A DNA stretch of 64,000 nt. Origin: Winogradskyella sp. (lineage in GTDB: Bacteria > Bacteroidota > Bacteroidia > Flavobacteriales > Flavobacteriaceae). Each line of letters opens with the position of its first letter. The first letter of the stretch is position 1. Below, piece by piece: positions 27,943-36,001 of the stretch. The stretch covers positions 348,163 to 412,162 of the forward strand of contig NZ_JABSSU010000005.1 in the NCBI RefSeq assembly GCF_013213835.1, read 5' to 3'. The translations under genes and the position numbers were made by a program. The notes under the pieces are model-generated. The model saw nothing but the letters and a program-made list of their open reading frames with translations, had not been told where the DNA came from and made no database searches.

Positions 27943-28112
27943 AACAAATAATATTATTTAATTTAATTAGGCTATCAATCAGTAAATTTGTGGTTATTAA
28001 CCGAGGGTACTCAAATATACAATGTCTGATTTTCAGATAATTGCAATATTAGATAAAAGGTAATTTTGCTAGTTGACGCGTTTTAGAAGTGAAATTTAAT
28101 CGATAAACGGAT

Positions 28113-28133
28113 AAAGATTATTAATTAATCTTT
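28113..28133 (-). terminator. Possible weak terminator after the 33-codon ORF
   Basis: AAAGATTA and TAATCTTT flank a 5-nt loop 34 bp past the ORF stop on the minus strand. The stem is AT-only and the following T content is low, so this is a weak call. Confidence 0.35.
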
Positions 28134-28166
28134 AGTTATTTAGGGAAAAATCGGTGCCTACTCTAT

Positions 28167-28268
28167 TTAAACGACAACGTTATCACCAGCCTCTTCATCT
28201 TCGAATGAATTCCCTCTAATTTTACTTGGCTGGTGATAAACCATTGCCTTAAGTTTTTCAGTAAACAT
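28167..28268 (-). CDS. Possible 33-residue protein, unknown
   Basis: A short ORF starting ATG (28266-28268) and ending TAA (28167-28169). The peptide begins MFTEKLKAMVYHQPSKIRG and ends EDEEAGDNVVV; it is polar, with no signal or membrane segment. Support comes from an upstream TAAATTAG -7-like box 25 nt before the ATG and three hexamers at 21-bp period. The coding part contains a perfect 12-bp inverted repeat (28180-28191 and 28228-28239). I do not recognise the protein; the transcript could instead be a small RNA. Confidence 0.4.
   Translation of the reverse strand: MFTEKLKAMVYHQPSKIRGNSFEDEEAGDNVVV
28180..28239. repeat. 12-bp perfect inverted repeat, 36-bp spacer
   Basis: TTATCACCAGCC (28180-28191) and GGCTGGTGATAA (28228-28239) are exact inverted copies inside the 33-codon ORF. 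The transcript could form a stable stem with a 36-nt loop. Confidence 0.7.
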
Positions 28269-28293
28269 GGGACTTTATACGCTATTATTTACC

Positions 28294-28403
28294 CTAATTT
28301 AAATTTTAACAAGACTTAAAAATTATTAAATCGATGGACTAAAAAAGTTAGTCGTTAGAATACATTTTTATATCGATAAGCACTCAGAAACCTCATTCGA
28401 CGA
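28294..28403 (-). promoter_or_regulatory. Periodic repeat site and promoter of the 33-codon ORF
   Basis: On the minus strand, hexamers lie at 28374-28379 (TTATCG), 28353-28358 (CTAACG) and 28332-28337 (CCATCG), exactly 21 bp apart, with TCGTCG at 28398-28403 a further 24 bp upstream. The -7-like box TAAATTAG (28294-28301) is 31 nt from the nearest hexamer, the same spacing as at the other sites in this window. The hexamers are more degenerate than at ugd or tolC. Confidence 0.5.
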
Positions 28404-28601
28404 TAGTAAAGCTTTCTATTCGTAAAAAAATAGGCTTTAATTCAATGAAAACTAAATCTTTAATACCTTATAAAGTATCAATATAATGTTGTTCGAAGGT
28501 TGTACTTACTATAATAACTCTTTATGATTTAGTTACTGGCAGATATTTATTTTTAGTATTTATAACTTCATTAAGTTTTACTTTTTGTAACAAAAAAATA
28601 G
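28404..28601. other. Gene-free AT-rich spacer
   Basis: Between the repeat site and the ancestral stop of the PhnA-family gene I see no ORF, RNA fold or terminator. It is very AT-rich. Confidence 0.5.
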
Positions 28602-29180
28602 TTAAACTCTCTTTATATATTTGGTAATTATCACAATATGTTGTGCGCCTACTTTGCCTTCTATATACTCAGCGTTTTCCCTATCTAACCTAATATTTCT
28701 GACTGTGGTTCCTTGCTTTACAACCATACTAGTGCCTTTTACTTATAGGCCTTTGACTAAAACGACATTATCACCAGAATTTAATGTGACACCATTTATG
28801 TCCCTATGAATGACTTTATGCTCCTCATCTTCGTCTTCACCGGTAGCACGCGAAAGTATTAAAGCTTCTTCTTCTAAATACATCATATCTAATAAATCTC
28901 GTGACCAACCTTCATTCCTCAATCTCTGTAACATTCGCCATGACATTATTTTAACAGCAGTATATTCACTCCACATACTATCATTAAAACATCGCCAATG
29001 ATTAGGGTTCATCTTTTGCTTTTCTTCGATTTGATCTTTACATGTTTTACATATTAAAACAGAATTATCAACATTCTCGTTTAATGATGGTGGAATGAGA
29101 TAATGGGATAAACTATCATTATTGGAACAAAGTTCACATGTAGTATTACTTCTTTTTTTCAAATGGTTGAGAACATTCAT
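28602..29180 (-). pseudogene. PhnA-family gene interrupted by one in-frame TAA
   Basis: The first 145 codons encode a PhnA/YjdM-like protein: an N-terminal Cys-rich part (TCELC ... LICKTC), the NHWRCFNDSMW segment, and the start of the C-terminal SH3-like domain, stopping at GDNVVLVKGL. The TAA at 28743-28745 is followed in the same frame by VKGTSMVVKQGTTVRNIRL and on to ITKYIKRV and a stop at 28602-28604. In family members this region reads KDLKVKGS.., so one Lys (or Asn) codon became TAA. The product is truncated or the gene is dead. The family function is unclear despite the phosphonate name. Confidence 0.85.
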
Positions 29181-29246
29181 GATGAGAAAATTATGTAACC
29201 CAAGAATAGAACTATTTTTTCAATGCGTAACCTAAGACCTAAAAAA

Positions 29247-29272
29247 AATCCACAATTATTAATCGTGGATTT
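29247..29272 (-). terminator. Terminator after second STAS gene
   Basis: AAATCCAC (29247-29254) pairs with GTGGATTT (29265-29272); on the minus strand a long T-run follows. Confidence 0.85.
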
Positions 29273-29321
29273 GAATTCTTCTTATTTGTAGGCGAAATAA
29301 GAGGTAAGGGTTAACATGATA

Positions 29322-29600
29322 TTAAGCAATACCGTATGTCTTAAAATCGTGATAGATTTCTTTACAACCATTTCCTGTAATGCTAAATGCGCCTTTGCTG
29401 TTTTTATGATTAAGATAAAACTCTCTTAAAACAGATAGACCAGTAACATCTATTTCTTTAACATTATCGATGTTAATGGTTACATTTCCAATTTTATCCA
29501 TTAATGCTTTAACGTGACTTTTAAACATTTTGGCAGTCGTTGTGTTGATTGATCCTTCAATCATACACACACCATTCCTTAAGTTAATTTGTAGTGCCAT
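29322..29600 (-). CDS. STAS-domain protein, Thr at phospho-site
   Basis: A 92-residue single STAS domain, paralogous to the one at 27655-27942. The key loop is IDVTG, so it retains a phosphorylatable Thr. It shares SITGNGCKEIYHDFK with SITGLGCKELYDHFK of its relative. It has its own terminator. Presumably an anti-sigma-antagonist-like adaptor in a partner-switching system; no dedicated kinase lies beside it. Confidence 0.82.
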   Translation of the reverse strand: MALQINLRNGVCMIEGSINTTTAKMFKSHVKALMDKIGNVTINIDNVKEIDVTGLSVLREFYLNHKNSKGAFSITGNGCKEIYHDFKTYGIA

Positions 29601-29856
29601 TGCTTTTGAGATTTGGGGGTTATTATTTAGTTTATTTATTTAATATTCTAAATCCAAAACGAATAATTTATTCGTCTCAATTAAACTTTAGTTACTATTC
29701 TTCTTGGAATCTGCCAAGCTTGTAGGGTTCGAATAATCAACTAAACGCAAGCGGTAGGCAATGTAAGATAAATCAATTTATCTAAAATTAATTCCAAAAT
29801 TCTTTATAAGTTTTTTTTGTGTAGTCGAAATGCAATAATCCTTCGACGAATGAAAA
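29601..29856. other. Intergenic region with a short palindrome
   Basis: Contains the palindrome CGAATAA-T-TTATTCG (29660-29674) 60 bp upstream of the STAS start and a CATTCG/ATTTCG pair 21 bp apart on the minus strand (29847 and 29826). No -7 box stands at the expected distance, so I do not call a regulatory site. Nothing else is seen. Confidence 0.35.
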
Positions 29857-29899
29857 AAAGAGTTTAAGGTTTCAAAAATGTTGAATACTTAAACTCTTT
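29857..29899 (-). terminator. Terminator after LruC paralogue 1
   Basis: AAAGAGTTTAAG (29857-29868) and CTTAAACTCTTT (29888-29899) form a 12-bp stem with a T-run on the minus strand. A closely similar stem follows the paralogous gene. Confidence 0.8.
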
Positions 29900-29925
29900 C
29901 TTTTGAAGTAATAAATACCTCTACT

Positions 29926-31923
29926 CTAATTCTTTAACAGGTTTGAGTTTCTGTTTCCTGGATTATCTTTATACCAGTCAGCAAAACTATTTCCTCCTGA
30001 AGTCGCCCAATCGTTAAAACGGTTATAAGCATTATAAATTCTAACATTTTCTTTAGGCACTTTAAAATCGTGTATTACACTAATAGCCCAAGGAAAGCCA
30101 GTATCAGAAATAAAGTCACCATCTGGATCTCTATTAACACCATTAAATTCTTGAATATTACCACCTAAATCTGTACTATTTCCATATGGCAAATGTATTT
30201 CATTACTTCTTACCATATTTCTAATTAAAAATGGATTAAATGGTGCAGTACCAAGTTGAGAAGTGCTTATTGGTTGGGTAAATACAACAGAAATAGTAGT
30301 CTCATTTAAAAAGTTATCTTGATCATCGGTGAAGATGATAACAGCATTCTGTTGATTAGCTTCAGTGCCGTTAGCATTAAGCTCTATATAGTTTTGTGTA
30401 TAAACCGCACCTGTAACACTTTCCACTAAAGAGCTTGGAACACCTTCTAACTCTATTCCAAATCCGTTTGTAAAACCTGCTCCATTAGACTTAACCTTAG
30501 TAATAAAATCTATCTGTACTGCTTCATTATTAGAATTTAAAACAGCTATAGCTTTATAATTGATGGCAACATCATTAAAATCATAATCGCCGTAAGAAGG
30601 CCATAAGTCTTCAAAAGCTATAGTTCCTGTCCCAAATTTACTTGGCGTAAATATTTCGAATGCTTTTTCAGCTTCAGTTGGAAAAGCATCTTGAGAGTCA
30701 ACTACTCCATCACCATCCGTATCAGTTGTATCTGGTGTGTCAGGGAATATCCTAAATGTGGTTAAATCGCTTATTGGTCTATTAAAATTTGTACCATTAC
30801 CAGCATTAACACCATAGATATATTGCCAGCTGCCTGTTACAGTATCCATTATAATTAAATTGCCATCAAGATCATTACCCGCAAGCCATAGGTCTCCATT
30901 AGAATCAAAAGTTAATGACGTTGGACTAAAAGGTAAACTTTCAGCACTAATTCTTTCACTTTGATAAACATTATTAGCATCTAATGTTAATCTGTATAAT
31001 CCACCATGAGTACATAAAAATAAAGTACCATCATCAGCAAAAACTAAATCACCACCACCAGTATAATGCAATCCTTCAATATAGAATCCTTGAAGCACAT
31101 CACCATTATTTGGATCAATAGTATATATTACATTGTGTGTAGAAAAGTATAATAAACCATCATTACTATTGAACTCTAGTCTTGGGCCACCACCATAGAG
31201 GTTATCAACTATGGTCCATTCATCCGTTTCAATATCATATCTCATCAATGGATGTGGATATGCATAACCAATAGAATACAGAGCTTTATTATCTTGATCT
31301 ATCGCAGCTGTCCAGCTACCCATAGGCATTTCTGAAAGCAAAGTATAAGATCCATCTAATGGATCTACCTGAAACAAATTACCATAACCATTGACGCAGT
31401 AAAAATAATCTATAACACCGTTTTTAGCTGCTATAGCCGCGGTTCTTCCTGTTGATTCTTGAAATGTATAATTAATCTGATTATTTATAACATCAACCAT
31501 CTCCCCAGAATATTGAAGATTATCTTTTCTTCGGATATAAACTTTATCGCAATATTTAGGTAATGTAATAGATTGTACTAAAGTACCATCTACAGCAATA
31601 CCTGTCATGACTTGCTTGTTGATTATGTCATCTCTGTAGATGTCTTCTGTAACAGTATTACCTCCTTCATCTTCATAGGTTACCGTTTCTACAAAATAAT
31701 CAATATCTGAGGTAGCAAATACCTCATATATAGCATTAGAATTATCTGATATTGTTACAGTAACTTCGTGTGAAGTACTGTAATCGAATCCTTCAGGAAT
31801 ATTAATGACTTCTTCGGTTGGTTCACTATTAGAATTACTTGAATCGTTAACATCTGGTTTAGCACATGAAACTATAGATGCCAAAAGTAATAAGACGAGA
31901 GGTTTTAAGTTAAATCGGATCAT
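29926..31923 (-). CDS. LruC-domain surface lipoprotein, copy 1
   Basis: A 665-residue lipoprotein (signal ending LASIVSCAKPD, Cys20). The middle part (about 160-390) looks like a beta-propeller or repeated beta structure with phrases such as DSNGDLWLAG. A calcium-binding-type motif DTDGDGVVDSQDAFP (near 402-416) leads into a C-terminal LruC/DUF4842 domain (WPSYGDYDFNDVAINYK). It is a tandem paralogue of the gene at 32122-34122, with the C-terminal third almost identical. The location is probably the outer membrane; function unknown. Confidence 0.85.
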   Translation of the reverse strand: MIRFNLKPLVLLLLASIVSCAKPDVNDSSNSNSEPTEEVINIPEGFDYSTSHEVTVTISDNSNAIYEVFATSDIDYFVETVTYEDEGGNTVTEDIYRDDIINKQVMTGIAVDGTLVQSITLPKYCDKVYIRRKDNLQYSGEMVDVINNQINYTFQESTGRTAAIAAKNGVIDYFYCVNGYGNLFQVDPLDGSYTLLSEMPMGSWTAAIDQDNKALYSIGYAYPHPLMRYDIETDEWTIVDNLYGGGPRLEFNSNDGLLYFSTHNVIYTIDPNNGDVLQGFYIEGLHYTGGGDLVFADDGTLFLCTHGGLYRLTLDANNVYQSERISAESLPFSPTSLTFDSNGDLWLAGNDLDGNLIIMDTVTGSWQYIYGVNAGNGTNFNRPISDLTTFRIFPDTPDTTDTDGDGVVDSQDAFPTEAEKAFEIFTPSKFGTGTIAFEDLWPSYGDYDFNDVAINYKAIAVLNSNNEAVQIDFITKVKSNGAGFTNGFGIELEGVPSSLVESVTGAVYTQNYIELNANGTEANQQNAVIIFTDDQDNFLNETTISVVFTQPISTSQLGTAPFNPFLIRNMVRSNEIHLPYGNSTDLGGNIQEFNGVNRDPDGDFISDTGFPWAISVIHDFKVPKENVRIYNAYNRFNDWATSGGNSFADWYKDNPGNRNSNLLKN

Positions 31924-32016
31924 AGGTATTAGGTTAAATTCAGGGCGGTAAACAACTTAAAATTAACCATTTAACCTACATCCGTGATTATTATTCTATT
32001 CATGAACATTAAATGT

Positions 32017-32043
32017 CGATAAAATACAAATAACTTACGACGA
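32017..32043 (-). promoter_or_regulatory. Possible periodic repeat site upstream of LruC copy 1
   Basis: Minus-strand hexamers TCGTCG (32038-32043) and TTATCG (32017-32022) are exactly 21 bp apart. No clear TAnnTTTG box stands 31-32 nt downstream, so the site is weaker than the others. Confidence 0.3.
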
Positions 32044-32052
32044 AATGCAAAA

Positions 32053-32097
32053 AGAAGAGTTTAAGCCTACACTATTACAATGCATTCTTAAACTCTA
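32053..32097 (-). terminator. Terminator-like stem after LruC paralogue 2
   Basis: AGAGTTTAAG and CTTAAACTCT form a stem matching the one after copy 1, so the duplication included the 3' flank. The T-run on the minus strand is interrupted (TTCTTTTTG). Confidence 0.65.
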
Positions 32098-32121
32098 ATC
32101 TAGGGTTTTAGGGGTTATATT

Positions 32122-34122
32122 TTAATCGTTGAGTAGGTTTGAATTTCTGTTACCAGGATTATCTTTATACCAATCGGCAAAGTTGTTACCGCCTGAGGTT
32201 GCCCAGTCATTGAATCTATTATATGCATTATAAATTCTAACATTCTCTTTAGGCACTTTAAAATCGTGAATAACACTAATTGCCCAAGGAAAACCAGTAT
32301 CTGAAATAAAGTTACCGTCAGGATCTCTATTAATGCCATTAAAATTTTGAATATTTCCACCTAAATCTGTAGTATTTGCATATGGTAGATGTATTTCATT
32401 ACTTCTCTCCATATTTCTAATTAAAAACGGATTAAATGGCGCTGCACCTAATTGTTCCGTTGTAATTGGTTGTGTAAATACTACGGATATTGTTGTTTCA
32501 TTTAAGAAATTATCTTGATCATCCGTGAAAATAATGACAGCATTCTGTTGATTAGCTTCAGTACCATTAGCATTTAAATTAATATAATTTTGTGTATAAA
32601 CGGCACCTGTAACACTTTCTACAAGTGAACTTGGTACTCCTTCGAGTTCAATTCCGAAACCATTTGTAAAACCCGCACCATTTGCTTTTACTTTTGTAAT
32701 AAAATCAATTTGTACGGCTTCATTATCAGAATTTAATATTGCAATTGCCTTATAGTTGACTGCAACATCGTTAAAATCATAATCGCCATAAGACGGCCAC
32801 AAGTCTTCAAAAGCTATGGTTCCTGTACCAAATTTACTTGGTGTAAATATCTCGAAGGCCTTTTCTGCTTCTTCTGGGAATGCATCTTGCGAATCTACTA
32901 CTCCATCTCCATCGGTATCTGTCGTATCTGGTGTTTCTGGGAATATTCTAAATGTAGTTAAATCGTTTATTTTTCTTCCAAAGTTTGTACCATTACCAGC
33001 ATTAGAACCATAAATATATTCCCATCCACCAGTGACAGTATCCATTATTATTAAATTGGCATCACTAATAGCATCCGCTAACCATAAATCACCATTAGAA
33101 TCTATGGTCATTGAGGTTGGTGTAAATGGTAAATTATCTGCACTTAACCTAATTGCATCATAACTTGTTCCATTAAACTCACATCTATAAAGTCCTGAAA
33201 AGGATGCTAAATAAAGTGTTCCATCATTTTCATCAAATTTCAAATCACCACCATTTGTATTATGAAGACCATTGACATCCCATTGATTTAAGACTTGACC
33301 TGTTTGGGGGTCAATTGTTCTTAAATAATCTCTATTTGAAAAATATAATAAGTTGTCATTAATATTATAATCTAGTCTTGGTCCACCGAAACCCATATTA
33401 GCAATGGTTGTCCAGTTGCCAGTCTGAATATCGTACTTCATCAACGGATATGGGCTAGATCTACCAATAGAATACATCACCAAATTTACTTGGTCTATAG
33501 CTGCAGTATAGCTACCCATTGGCATTTCAGACAAATATGTATATGAACCATCTGTTGGATCTACTTGAAATAAATCGCCTTCACCATTAACACAGAACAA
33601 ATAATCAACAACACCACTTTTACCAACAAACTCAGCAGTTCTGCCAGATGAATCTATGAAATTATAATTAATCTCATTATTAACTATGCTTACCATCTCA
33701 CCAGAAAACTTTAAGCTTTCGTTTCTTCTAATATATACCTGCGTACAATAACTTGGAATAGTAATAGTTTGTTCCAGAACACCATTCTTTGCTACTCCTT
33801 TAAGCACTTGTTTGTTAATTATATCATCCCTGTAAACATCCTCTGTTACAATTTCATCAGATTCATTTAAATAAGTTTGGGTACCGTCAAAGTAAGCATC
33901 TTCAGAAGTTATAAAAATCTCATAAATGGCATTTGAGTTGTCATTTATAGACACCTCAACTGTCTTATAGGTGCTATAATCAAATCCATTAGGTATATTA
34001 ATACTTACCTCATCCGGATTATCATCATTGTTGTTATTCGAATCACTAGTATCTGGCTTAGCACAAGACACAATAAGTGCTAAAGAGAAAATCGATAGTC
34101 CTTTTAATATTTGCTTTGTCAT
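32122..34122 (-). CDS. LruC-domain surface lipoprotein, copy 2
   Basis: A 666-residue lipoprotein (signal ending LALIVSCAKPD) with the same architecture as copy 1: divergent N-terminus, beta-rich middle, DTDGDGVVDSQDAFP motif and LruC/DUF4842 domain ending NPGNRNSNLLND. The middle region has diverged more than the C-terminal domain, which suggests selection or gene conversion acting on the LruC part. The 198-bp gap to copy 1 holds the terminator and a possible regulatory site. Function unknown. Confidence 0.85.
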   Translation of the reverse strand: MTKQILKGLSIFSLALIVSCAKPDTSDSNNNNDDNPDEVSINIPNGFDYSTYKTVEVSINDNSNAIYEIFITSEDAYFDGTQTYLNESDEIVTEDVYRDDIINKQVLKGVAKNGVLEQTITIPSYCTQVYIRRNESLKFSGEMVSIVNNEINYNFIDSSGRTAEFVGKSGVVDYLFCVNGEGDLFQVDPTDGSYTYLSEMPMGSYTAAIDQVNLVMYSIGRSSPYPLMKYDIQTGNWTTIANMGFGGPRLDYNINDNLLYFSNRDYLRTIDPQTGQVLNQWDVNGLHNTNGGDLKFDENDGTLYLASFSGLYRCEFNGTSYDAIRLSADNLPFTPTSMTIDSNGDLWLADAISDANLIIMDTVTGGWEYIYGSNAGNGTNFGRKINDLTTFRIFPETPDTTDTDGDGVVDSQDAFPEEAEKAFEIFTPSKFGTGTIAFEDLWPSYGDYDFNDVAVNYKAIAILNSDNEAVQIDFITKVKANGAGFTNGFGIELEGVPSSLVESVTGAVYTQNYINLNANGTEANQQNAVIIFTDDQDNFLNETTISVVFTQPITTEQLGAAPFNPFLIRNMERSNEIHLPYANTTDLGGNIQNFNGINRDPDGNFISDTGFPWAISVIHDFKVPKENVRIYNAYNRFNDWATSGGNNFADWYKDNPGNRNSNLLND

Positions 34123-34211
34123 TGGTATAATTATTTATTTGGGTCATTTAAAATGTGAAATTAACTTACATTCACACCTTATTTATTCGTTTTTCTATAT
34201 TACGTCACGCA

Positions 34212-34238
34212 CGATAGTTAAATAACTTTTTACTATCG
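34212..34238. repeat. 7-bp inverted repeat past the EPS operon end
   Basis: CGATAGT (34212-34218) and ACTATCG (34232-34238) flank a 13-bp spacer. It could be a transcript-end stem of the EPS operon, but no T-run follows. Confidence 0.35.
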
Positions 34239-34297
34239 ATGAATCGTAAAATCTCAATTTCATCTTAAAATTAGGGACATGCATCAGGTTGGCGGTA

Positions 34298-34756
34298 CTA
34301 TATTATGGATCCTGACGCTATGATTTTTAAGTATTCTTGTACTGAAAACAAACTTTGAAAAAACGTCTGTTTTACTGCTTTATTTTTTTGTTCTTCTTGA
34401 TTTAAAGCCACAATCTTTTCTTGTCTTTTTAGATAAGTTTTTAAAACCTCTAAAATCTCTAAGTCTGATAATTCTGCTATAAAACCTAAGTGTTTTAAAT
34501 TATATTTATTCGAAAGAAACCTTGCACCAGCTCTTACCGAAGAGGTTTTTGATTTATTCCTCTTAATATTTATCACATTAGCATTCTCACATTGATCTGC
34601 TATTTCGGCTAAACCTTCAAACGCTTCTTCATTCGGATTTGCACAAACCAAACAGACTTTAGCATCTTTGATTTTATTTATGCTGTCAATGAAGTGCGAT
34701 TTGAGATTGAAATTCTCAAATGAGTTAAACACTATAATTAATCCTGTCTTCATCAT
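34298..34756 (-). CDS. Small glycosyltransferase-like protein of EPS cluster
   Basis: A 152-residue protein that looks like the first Rossmann half of a family 2 glycosyltransferase (LIIVFNSFENFNLKSHFIDS, then KVCLVCANPNEEAFEGL and NKSKTSSVRAGARFL). It lacks a DxD-type motif and the acceptor half. It is the last gene of the EPS operon, 19 bp after a full GT2 gene. It may be a truncated transferase, a regulatory relative, or an unrelated nucleotide-binding fold. The double ATG at the start leaves a one-codon ambiguity. Confidence 0.6.
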   Translation of the reverse strand: MMKTGLIIVFNSFENFNLKSHFIDSINKIKDAKVCLVCANPNEEAFEGLAEIADQCENANVINIKRNKSKTSSVRAGARFLSNKYNLKHLGFIAELSDLEILEVLKTYLKRQEKIVALNQEEQKNKAVKQTFFQSLFSVQEYLKIIASGSII

Positions 34757-34775
34757 ATCTTTTTAGCATTTTTAG

Positions 34776-35966
34776 TTATACAGCTCTCTTTGCTCGTTCC
34801 CAGTTTACAGATTGATTGTTATTAATAAATCTGAAAAAACCAAGAACCACAGATAAGTTCATTATAAAAAAGTAATATGGCACAAAAAGCACCTTGACTT
34901 TAAGGGATTTATTTTCTAGTATCCAACCTAAACCTGCAGCTATATAAAATAATACTTGTAACCAGAATAAAGTGGCATAGAATCCGAAATCAAAGATTCC
35001 TTCATTTACGGCTAGTGCGGTTGACACTGGGATTAATAGAATTAAACACAAAGGTGTTAGTGTCCATCTTAGAACACGATGAGAAATGTACTGAAATGAC
35101 AATACACCGTATTTAAAAATGTTCATTAACGATCTCATTCGTATCACAGATTGAATACCTCCAGCAGATATTCTGATTTTACGCTTTAATTCTTCACCAA
35201 CATCAGCTGAAGCAGTTTCTATAGCATAAGCTTCAGGATTATATTGTATTGTATAACCTTTTTTAGCAACTCTTAATGAGATAATGAAATCATCTAGTAA
35301 AGTATCTGGTTCTACTTCGTTATATAGTTCCGTTCTAATGGCAAATAATTCACCTGCAGCTCCCACAGCAGAATATAATTCTGCATCCCACTTTTTGAGC
35401 GTAGATTCATAACGCCAATACAACCCTTCACCAGCACCAGCAGCTGCATCTGCTTCTTTACTAATAATTCGTTTTTCACCAGAAACACAACCTACCTTAG
35501 GATCTTTAAAACAATTGACAATATGCATTATAGAGTCTTCTCCTAGGTTTGTATTAGCATCGCTAAACACAACAATTGGTGTGTCTACAAAAGGCATAAC
35601 TCTATTCATGGCATTGATTTTTCCTTTTCGTTCATCTTTATGATAAACACCAACACCTTCATACTGCTCAATGAGTTTATTAGTGCCGTCATTAGAACCA
35701 TCTGTTACCCATGCAATTTTTAACTTATCTTTAGGGTAATTCAAACTCAAGGAGTTTTCTATTTTTTGTTTTACAAAATCCTTTTCGTTATATGCAGGAA
35801 TTAATAAAGTAACTTCAGGGAGTTCTTTATCATCTTTAAAGTCTTCATAATTTTTCTTAAATAGACGCTTAATTTTCACCATTACGAATAACACAATACC
35901 ATATCCTATATAGGTGTAAAATATTATGAAAAGTAGGATCCAAAAGATTAATTCTAAAGTTGTCAT
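34776..35966 (-). CDS. Membrane glycosyltransferase family 2
   Basis: A 396-residue GT2 enzyme with an N-terminal membrane segment (about 5-30) and several C-terminal ones (300-385). The GT-A core shows LLIPAYNEKDFV, WVTDGSNDGT, the metal-binding FSDANT and LLDDFIIS. It would add sugars from a nucleotide donor at the cytoplasmic face of the membrane during EPS repeat-unit or chain synthesis. It is preceded by a GT-B gene 35 bp upstream. Confidence 0.88.
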   Translation of the reverse strand: MTTLELIFWILLFIIFYTYIGYGIVLFVMVKIKRLFKKNYEDFKDDKELPEVTLLIPAYNEKDFVKQKIENSLSLNYPKDKLKIAWVTDGSNDGTNKLIEQYEGVGVYHKDERKGKINAMNRVMPFVDTPIVVFSDANTNLGEDSIMHIVNCFKDPKVGCVSGEKRIISKEADAAAGAGEGLYWRYESTLKKWDAELYSAVGAAGELFAIRTELYNEVEPDTLLDDFIISLRVAKKGYTIQYNPEAYAIETASADVGEELKRKIRISAGGIQSVIRMRSLMNIFKYGVLSFQYISHRVLRWTLTPLCLILLIPVSTALAVNEGIFDFGFYATLFWLQVLFYIAAGLGWILENKSLKVKVLFVPYYFFIMNLSVVLGFFRFINNNQSVNWERAKRAV

Positions 35967-36001
35967 AAGTTGTAGGTTTTGGGGCTTTATTTTTTTCTAT
36001 A

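Noticed and set aside
28044..28106. AAAACG/TTATCG pair (22 bp apart) upstream of the first STAS gene
   Set aside because: The candidate -7 box is off by several bases in spacing and has a mismatch; a separate TATATTTG (28012-28019) has no repeats at the right distance.
32115..32360. 81-residue ORF inside the LruC copy 2 gene, and other overlapping ORFs on either strand of clear genes
   Set aside because: They overlap strongly supported genes and show no family features; they are frame shadows.
34188..34250. CG-rich hexamers upstream of LruC copy 2 as a repeat site
   Set aside because: Spacings are 24-29 bp, not 21, and no TAnnTTTG box is present.
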